The position numbers and the translations under genes were made by a program. From an uncultured Lachnospiraceae bacterium (GTDB taxonomy: Bacteria > Bacillota > Clostridia > Lachnospirales > Lachnospiraceae), in contig CABSCP010000014.1 of assembly GCA_902476265.1 (NCBI GenBank), positions 1 through 64,000 on the forward strand: 64,000 bases of DNA. Direction: 5' to 3'. Numbering within the stretch: position 1 is the stretch's first letter; every line of letters starts with the position of its first letter. Shown one piece after another: positions 60,138 to 64,000 of this stretch. Under the pieces are notes generated by a model. That model was given only the letters and a program-made list of their open reading frames with translations, made no database searches and was not told the origin of the DNA.

Positions 60138-60293
60138 ATGGCTTATACGGATGATTTTGATCTGGATCTGCAGGGGATTGAATTAGATTCTTTTGTAAAT
60201 GCTAATGTTACAAAAGATGGAGAAAGAGAGGCATATGTGTCTCCCAATGCTGCTACCAATTATATTACATGCAGATGCACTTTCTGCTGTTAG
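60138..60293 (+). CDS. lanA: Class I lanthipeptide precursor peptide (LanA)
   Basis: A 51-residue peptide preceded by AAGGAGG (60124-60130). Leader features: MAYTDDFDLDLQGIELDSF with FDLD at residues 7-10, the recognition box class I LanB/LanC enzymes use. The C-terminal part contains AYVSPNAATNYI and ends TCRCTFCC. Candidate dehydration sites are Ser35, Thr40, Thr44 and Thr48; cysteines are 45, 47, 50 and 51, so four rings are possible in principle. No obvious double-Gly or GASPR-type cleavage site. A dedicated promoter and terminator surround it. No second copy found. Confidence 0.9.
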   Translation: MAYTDDFDLDLQGIELDSFVNANVTKDGEREAYVSPNAATNYITCRCTFCC

Positions 60294-60328
60294 GTGGCAC
60301 ATTTACAAAAAAATGATATAACTTGCAA

Positions 60329-60375
60329 AGATAGGTAGTGGATACATATAGATCCACTATCTATCTTTTTAATCA
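60329..60375 (+). terminator. Terminator after the precursor gene
   Basis: AGATAGGTAGTGGAT (60329-60343) pairs with ATCCACTATCTATCT (60352-60366), one G-U, then TTTT. It would give abundant precursor mRNA and limited read-through to the glycosyltransferase. Confidence 0.9.
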
Positions 60376-60429
60376 TAAAGTAGAATTTACTAAGATCGCT
60401 CTCTGGTATTTAAATCAAAGGTTGATAAA

Positions 60430-61650
60430 ATGAAAAAAGAATATTTAGAAAGTATGGCTGATGAAGTAGTGTATATTCCAGATAATATTCGTGGAGTATA
60501 TGAACATAAAATGAAAGAATTATTAGAGGACACATTTTATGAAGAAAACAGAAAAGAACAGAAAATATTTTTGTCGGCAGTAATTGTATGTAAAAATGAA
60601 GAAGATGTTATTAAAAATTGTTTAGATAGCTTAATACTGTCAGAATTTGATGAAATCCTCGTTGTAGATACAGGATCTACAGATAAAACTATAGCTATTG
60701 TAAATGAGTACATGATTAAAGACAAATCAGTAAGATTGACACATTATTGTTGGTGTGATGATTTTTCTTCCGCTCGTAATTTTGGAATAGATAATTCAAA
60801 GGGCAATTGGATTTTTTTTATAGATGCAGATGAAAAATTAAAAAAGCGAAATGGAAGAAGCATTAAGGAAATAATTAGCTTTTATAGCAGAATATTAGGT
60901 GATTGTATTGGGTTCTCACCTGTTATAATAAGCCTGCCTAATAATAGATTATATAAAAAACCACGCATATTCTGCAAAAATGCTGATTACAGATATTTTG
61001 GATATGTACATGAGATTTTAAGAAATAGTAGAAATGAATATGTATTTATTCCATATATTACAATAAATATTATAATAGAACATGTTGGATATACATTAGA
61101 TAGAATAGACAATAAAATTAAAAGAAATATGTATCTGCTGAATAAAAATATTTTACATGAACCAAATAATCCATTATGGTATTGTTACAAACTTAGAGAT
61201 GGGGAGGATATATTAAGTATCGATGAAAAGGTGAAGTTATATAATAAAGTGTGTCTTCTTTGTAATTCCCCAATAAAAGAAAACTATTATTTATATTGCT
61301 GTAGATGGGCGTCCATTATTATGATTCAGGATTTCGTTGAGAAAAAATCTATTAATGAAGCGAAAGCTATCCTGTTAAAACTTAAAAATTTAGAGGGATC
61401 TTGTAAATCAGATATATTCTATTTAGAATGTATTATAAAAATGAAAGAAATAGATTTACAATTGGAAGAAATGGAGAAACAGGCAAATTGTGTTCGACAG
61501 ATTGAGAGTTTTAAGGCTTCTTTGATTAATACCGAAGGATATCACATAGATGAAGTTATAATGAAATTAGATGAGATGCAACATAAGATGGGGATATATA
61601 TAGAATATAAAGATTTTTTGTTGAACGTTGGTTATATACGAAAGGTATAG
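60430..61650 (+). CDS. SunS-like family 2 glycosyltransferase
   Basis: A 406-residue inverting GT-A glycosyltransferase of family 2. N-terminal domain: AVIVCKNEEDVIKNCLDSL, EILVVDTGSTDKTIAI, DDFSSARNFGID, and IFFIDADE with DxD at 132-134. FGYVHEIL and NKIKRNMYLLNK-PNNPLWYCYKL segments, then a helical TPR-like C-terminus, parallel what I recall of SunS, the S-glycosyltransferase of the glycocin sublancin. In this context it likely sugars the LanA core, at Cys, Ser or Thr. It lacks membrane helices. lanC2 starts two bases after its stop. Confidence 0.85.
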   Translation: MKKEYLESMADEVVYIPDNIRGVYEHKMKELLEDTFYEENRKEQKIFLSAVIVCKNEEDVIKNCLDSLILSEFDEILVVDTGSTDKTIAIVNEYMIKDKSVRLTHYCWCDDFSSARNFGIDNSKGNWIFFIDADEKLKKRNGRSIKEIISFYSRILGDCIGFSPVIISLPNNRLYKKPRIFCKNADYRYFGYVHEILRNSRNEYVFIPYITINIIIEHVGYTLDRIDNKIKRNMYLLNKNILHEPNNPLWYCYKLRDGEDILSIDEKVKLYNKVCLLCNSPIKENYYLYCCRWASIIMIQDFVEKKSINEAKAILLKLKNLEGSCKSDIFYLECIIKMKEIDLQLEEMEKQANCVRQIESFKASLINTEGYHIDEVIMKLDEMQHKMGIYIEYKDFLLNVGYIRKV

Positions 61651-61652
61651 GT

Positions 61653-62789
61653 ATGAAAAAGGAATTAGATCAAAAAAAAGAAATTACCAACTTGACAAAT
61701 CTATTTTTGAAAGTGAGAGATAACTGTTATGATCCGCCGATAGATGAAGTGGTATTAAAAGTTAGACTTTTATCTGTATACTGGGATTATTTAGATACAG
61801 AATCACAATCAAAATATTTTACGAGTAGTTTAATGTTAGTAAAAAAGTATGTAGAAAATGGCATAAAGGATAAGTCTGTTCAACTGAGTCAATTTTGTGA
61901 TTTAGGAGTTGCATTATATTTTTTTAACCAAAGTACAAAAAGGTTAGATAAGTTTATTTTATCTTTCAATAAAATATTTAAGATGTTTGCAGAAGCATAT
62001 ATTCTGAATTGTTCTCAAATTAATAATTTCGGTATAATAAATATTTCCTGCGAAGACGGTATAAGCAAAGTTATAAAATATATGTTGTGTTATAAAACAT
62101 TTTACTTTGAAAATATAAACAAATTATCGCGGATTTTAGTTAATGCGACAAAAGCGAAGATAAAAAATGATTTTCATGTTGATTTGGGGATGAGATACGG
62201 TATTGGAGGGGTGTTATCTACCTTGACGAATATATATGATTCGGGATTCCGTTATGATTACATAAAAGAGGAGATTGCTTTTTGCATTAAACTATATAAT
62301 GAAAGTAAATTGGATTACTGGGATTTGAGTTTTTGGCCTGCAATATACAATAGGAAATGTGATAATTATCCTAATTTAGTTGACGATTGGAACTATGGTG
62401 CATCAAAAATCTTGCTGAATTTACTTAGAGGGTCTCAGTGTATTGGTAAAAAAGGAGAAATTTACCTTAAAGAACTGCAGTTTCATAGTTATTTACCATT
62501 AGGCGATCATTTTTTAAGCGGTCCTGGCTATTCTGGAGGGGTCTCTGGGCTTTTAGAAGTAATAGACTATTGTTATAAGAATTATCATGAGCCGTGTTTT
62601 TACTTGAAAAAAATTTCTTTGATTCAAAATATTTTAGAATCGAAACGTGTTGAAGGGAATTATATTTTTTATGAGTTTTCGGAAAAAGATGGTCGCCTTT
62701 TAAAGACGGTAAAAACTAAAGAAAATTCTATTCTGGAAAATTATATGGTTTATATTGTTTTATGTGAAACTCTGTGTTCTATGCGTTAA
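61653..62789 (+). CDS. LanC-like protein lacking zinc ligands
   Basis: A 378-residue protein aligning by motif order with LanC: VDLGMRYGIGGVLSTLTNIY, DDWNYGASKILLNLL, and FLSGPGYSGGVSGLLEVI. The positions of the catalytic Cys and Cys-His are occupied by Asn247, Gly290 and Pro291, so zinc-dependent cyclisation is not expected. Translationally coupled to the glycosyltransferase (ATG two bases after its stop, with AAAGG). It may be a scaffold, a specificity factor or immunity protein. AT-rich like the rest of the island. Confidence 0.8.
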   Translation: MKKELDQKKEITNLTNLFLKVRDNCYDPPIDEVVLKVRLLSVYWDYLDTESQSKYFTSSLMLVKKYVENGIKDKSVQLSQFCDLGVALYFFNQSTKRLDKFILSFNKIFKMFAEAYILNCSQINNFGIINISCEDGISKVIKYMLCYKTFYFENINKLSRILVNATKAKIKNDFHVDLGMRYGIGGVLSTLTNIYDSGFRYDYIKEEIAFCIKLYNESKLDYWDLSFWPAIYNRKCDNYPNLVDDWNYGASKILLNLLRGSQCIGKKGEIYLKELQFHSYLPLGDHFLSGPGYSGGVSGLLEVIDYCYKNYHEPCFYLKKISLIQNILESKRVEGNYIFYEFSEKDGRLLKTVKTKENSILENYMVYIVLCETLCSMR

Positions 62790-62867
62790 TAATATGGAGA
62801 TTAAAGATTCTCTTATATGTCAAAATATGCTTTTTTTAATTTATTTTTGTTAAAATTCTTAAAACAA

Positions 62868-62896
62868 TTGAGAAATGGCAATAAATGTATTAGAAT
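62868..62896 (+). promoter_or_regulatory. nagB promoter
   Basis: TTGAGA (62868-62873), 17 bases, TAGAAT (62891-62896), 74 bases before the nagB ATG. nagB can therefore be transcribed independently of the island. Confidence 0.75.
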
Positions 62897-62969
62897 AGAA
62901 AACATAGACTGAAGTCCTTCAAAGGGGAGGAAAAACAGTCAAGTATAAAGAAGATGGGAGAATATCATT

Positions 62970-63698
62970 ATGAGAATTATCAGAACAAAGAACTATGACG
63001 ATATGAGCAGAAAGGCAGCCAACATCATCGGCGCGCTGATCATCAACAAACCCGACTGCGTTCTGGGTCTTGCTACAGGTTCCACCCCGATCGGAACTTA
63101 TAAGAATCTGATTGCGGGCTATGAGCTGGGCGATTATGATTTTTCCAAAGTAAGAAGCGTGAACCTGGACGAGTATAAAGGGCTTCCCAGAGAGAATGAG
63201 CAGAGTTACTACTACTTCATGCATGACAACCTTTTCAAGCATGTAAACATTGATCCTAAGAATACCAATCTGCCGGACGGAACCGAGCCTGACAGCGAAA
63301 AGGCATGTGCGGAATATGACAGAGTGATTGCTTCCATGGGCGGCGTGGATCTGCAGCTGTTAGGGCTGGGGCATGACGGACATATCGGTTTTAATGAGCC
63401 TAACGATGTTTTTGATAAGGAAACACATTGCGTAGACCTGACAGAAATGACCATCGAAGCGAATAAGCGTTTCTTCAACTCCATCGATGAAGTGCCCAGA
63501 CAGGCATATACCATGGGCATCGCTACCATCATGAGAGCAAAATGCGTACTGATGGTTGTCAGCGGCAAGGACAAGGCTCAGATTTTAAAAGATGCTTTCT
63601 TTGGCCCGATCACTCCTCAGGTACCGGCATCTGTGCTGCAGCTGCATCCTAATTTTATTCTGGTTGCGGATGAAGATGCATTATCTTTGGTAAAATAA
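62970..63698 (+). CDS. nagB: Glucosamine-6-phosphate deaminase
   Basis: A 242-residue NagB converting GlcN-6-P to fructose-6-P and ammonia. Phosphate loop LGLATGSTPIGTYK; catalytic Asp in VNLDEYKGL; GLGHDGHIGFNEP with the active His/Glu set. Length fits the short Firmicute type. Base composition returns to that of the main chromosome. Separated from nagA by a hairpin but probably co-regulated. Confidence 0.96.
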   Translation: MRIIRTKNYDDMSRKAANIIGALIINKPDCVLGLATGSTPIGTYKNLIAGYELGDYDFSKVRSVNLDEYKGLPRENEQSYYYFMHDNLFKHVNIDPKNTNLPDGTEPDSEKACAEYDRVIASMGGVDLQLLGLGHDGHIGFNEPNDVFDKETHCVDLTEMTIEANKRFFNSIDEVPRQAYTMGIATIMRAKCVLMVVSGKDKAQILKDAFFGPITPQVPASVLQLHPNFILVADEDALSLVK

Positions 63699-63716
63699 CA
63701 GATAATTGATAACCGG

Positions 63717-63766
63717 GAGGGTATTGGACAGCCGATAAGGAAACTGCACAATACCCTCTTTGTTTC
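63717..63766 (+). terminator. Hairpin with T-rich tail between nagB and nagA
   Basis: GAGGGTATTG (63717-63726) and CAATACCCTC (63749-63758) form a perfect 10-bp stem followed by TTTGTTT; a partial terminator or attenuator between the two genes. Confidence 0.7.
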
Positions 63767-63807
63767 AGACAGAATTTTTCTGGCAAATAATATACAGGAG
63801 GTTATTT

Positions 63808-64000
63808 ATGATCATTCAAAGTAAAAGAGTATGGATCGCCGGGCAGTTTATAGAAGCGCAGCTGGACGTACAGGAAGGTAAAATTGCAGGGATTTATCCC
63901 TATGGAAGTAAAACCCCGGATCAAGACTATGGAGACAGGCGCATTGTGCCCGGTTTTATTGATGTGCATACCCATGGAGCTTATGGATTTGACACAAATG
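63808..64000 (+). CDS. nagA: N-acetylglucosamine-6-phosphate deacetylase, N-terminal part
   Basis: Runs off the window end; 64 codons are visible. An amidohydrolase N-terminus: MIIQSKRVWIAGQFIEAQ, then IVPGFIDVHTHGAYGFDT with the first metal HxH. It deacetylates GlcNAc-6-P to feed NagB. AGGAGG precedes the ATG. Assignment over other amidohydrolases relies on the HTHGxxGxDT motif and the nagB neighbour. Confidence 0.88.
   Translation, partial: MIIQSKRVWIAGQFIEAQLDVQEGKIAGIYPYGSKTPDQDYGDRRIVPGFIDVHTHGAYGFDTN

Noticed and set aside
55372..62969. Direct target-site duplication around the RiPP island
   Set aside because: TTCAAAAGGG-like and TTCAAAGGGG-like words occur near both ends, but they are purine-rich ribosome-binding-type sequences and do not form an exact duplication.
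1..64000. CRISPR array
   Set aside because: No series of regularly spaced identical repeats was seen anywhere in the window.

Overview
The window looks like chromosomal DNA of an anaerobic, low-to-medium GC Firmicute of the Lachnospiraceae type (inference). The evidence is gene content: Clostridia-type small proteins, PadR plus DUF2812, DUF5688, ABC-F, LicT-type antitermination, NADP-glutamate dehydrogenase and the phosphotransferase/GlcNAc genes. AGGAGG ribosome binding sites and TTGACA-N17-TATAAT promoters are found throughout. Genes are dense, mostly on the plus strand, and often separated by clear intrinsic terminators.

Layout. 0-4.2 kb: GH20 hexosaminidase, a beheaded P-loop kinase remnant, an Rpn-like nuclease and a CmpB-type membrane protein. 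4.3-15.5 kb: fused FolB-FolK, PheA (P-protein), a run of DUF815 ATPase, Ppx, Ppk and a Maf-phosphatase fusion, then an unusual HAD-SARP-GGDEF-like fusion and two small proteins. 15.5-18.9 kb (minus): HAD phosphatase, PHP phosphoesterase, ABC-F. 19-25.5 kb: PadR/DUF2812, degenerate GGDEF protein, DUF5688, tRNA-Arg, SH3 protein, GdhA. 25.6-32.2 kb: ManC-cupin-ManA fusion and purine/pyrimidine salvage (PNP, Cdd, amidohydrolase, AzgA-type permease). 32.2-40 kb: Sir2-like protein, HisH, HisF, Ung, LysA, tRNA-Leu, Hom, S66 peptidase. 40-50.2 kb: YitT, MarR plus heterodimeric ABC exporter, LysR plus MATE, PepF. 50.3-55.4 kb: LicT-type antiterminator with RAT and terminator, EIIA, EI, HPr and a NagE-like EIICB. 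55.5-62.8 kb: a strikingly AT-rich RiPP island. 62.97 kb to the end: nagB and the start of nagA.

The most interesting region is the AT-rich island between the GlcNAc transporter and nagB. It encodes a full-length class I lanthipeptide dehydratase (LanB), a zinc-competent cyclase (LanC), a 51-residue precursor with an FDLD leader box and a C-terminus ending TCRCTFCC, a SunS-like family 2 glycosyltransferase, and a second LanC-fold protein that has lost all three zinc ligands. LanB/LanC modification combined with a glycocin-type glycosyltransferase suggests a glycosylated class I lanthipeptide. I know of no characterised example of this combination. No transporter, protease, immunity or regulator genes accompany it in the window.

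The flanking PTS genes and nagB/nagA form a GlcNAc uptake and catabolism route (NagE imports GlcNAc-6-P; NagA deacetylates; NagB deaminates to fructose-6-P). The GH20 enzyme at the other end could supply substrate. All functional calls come from reading the sequence and recalled family knowledge; no database search was run.
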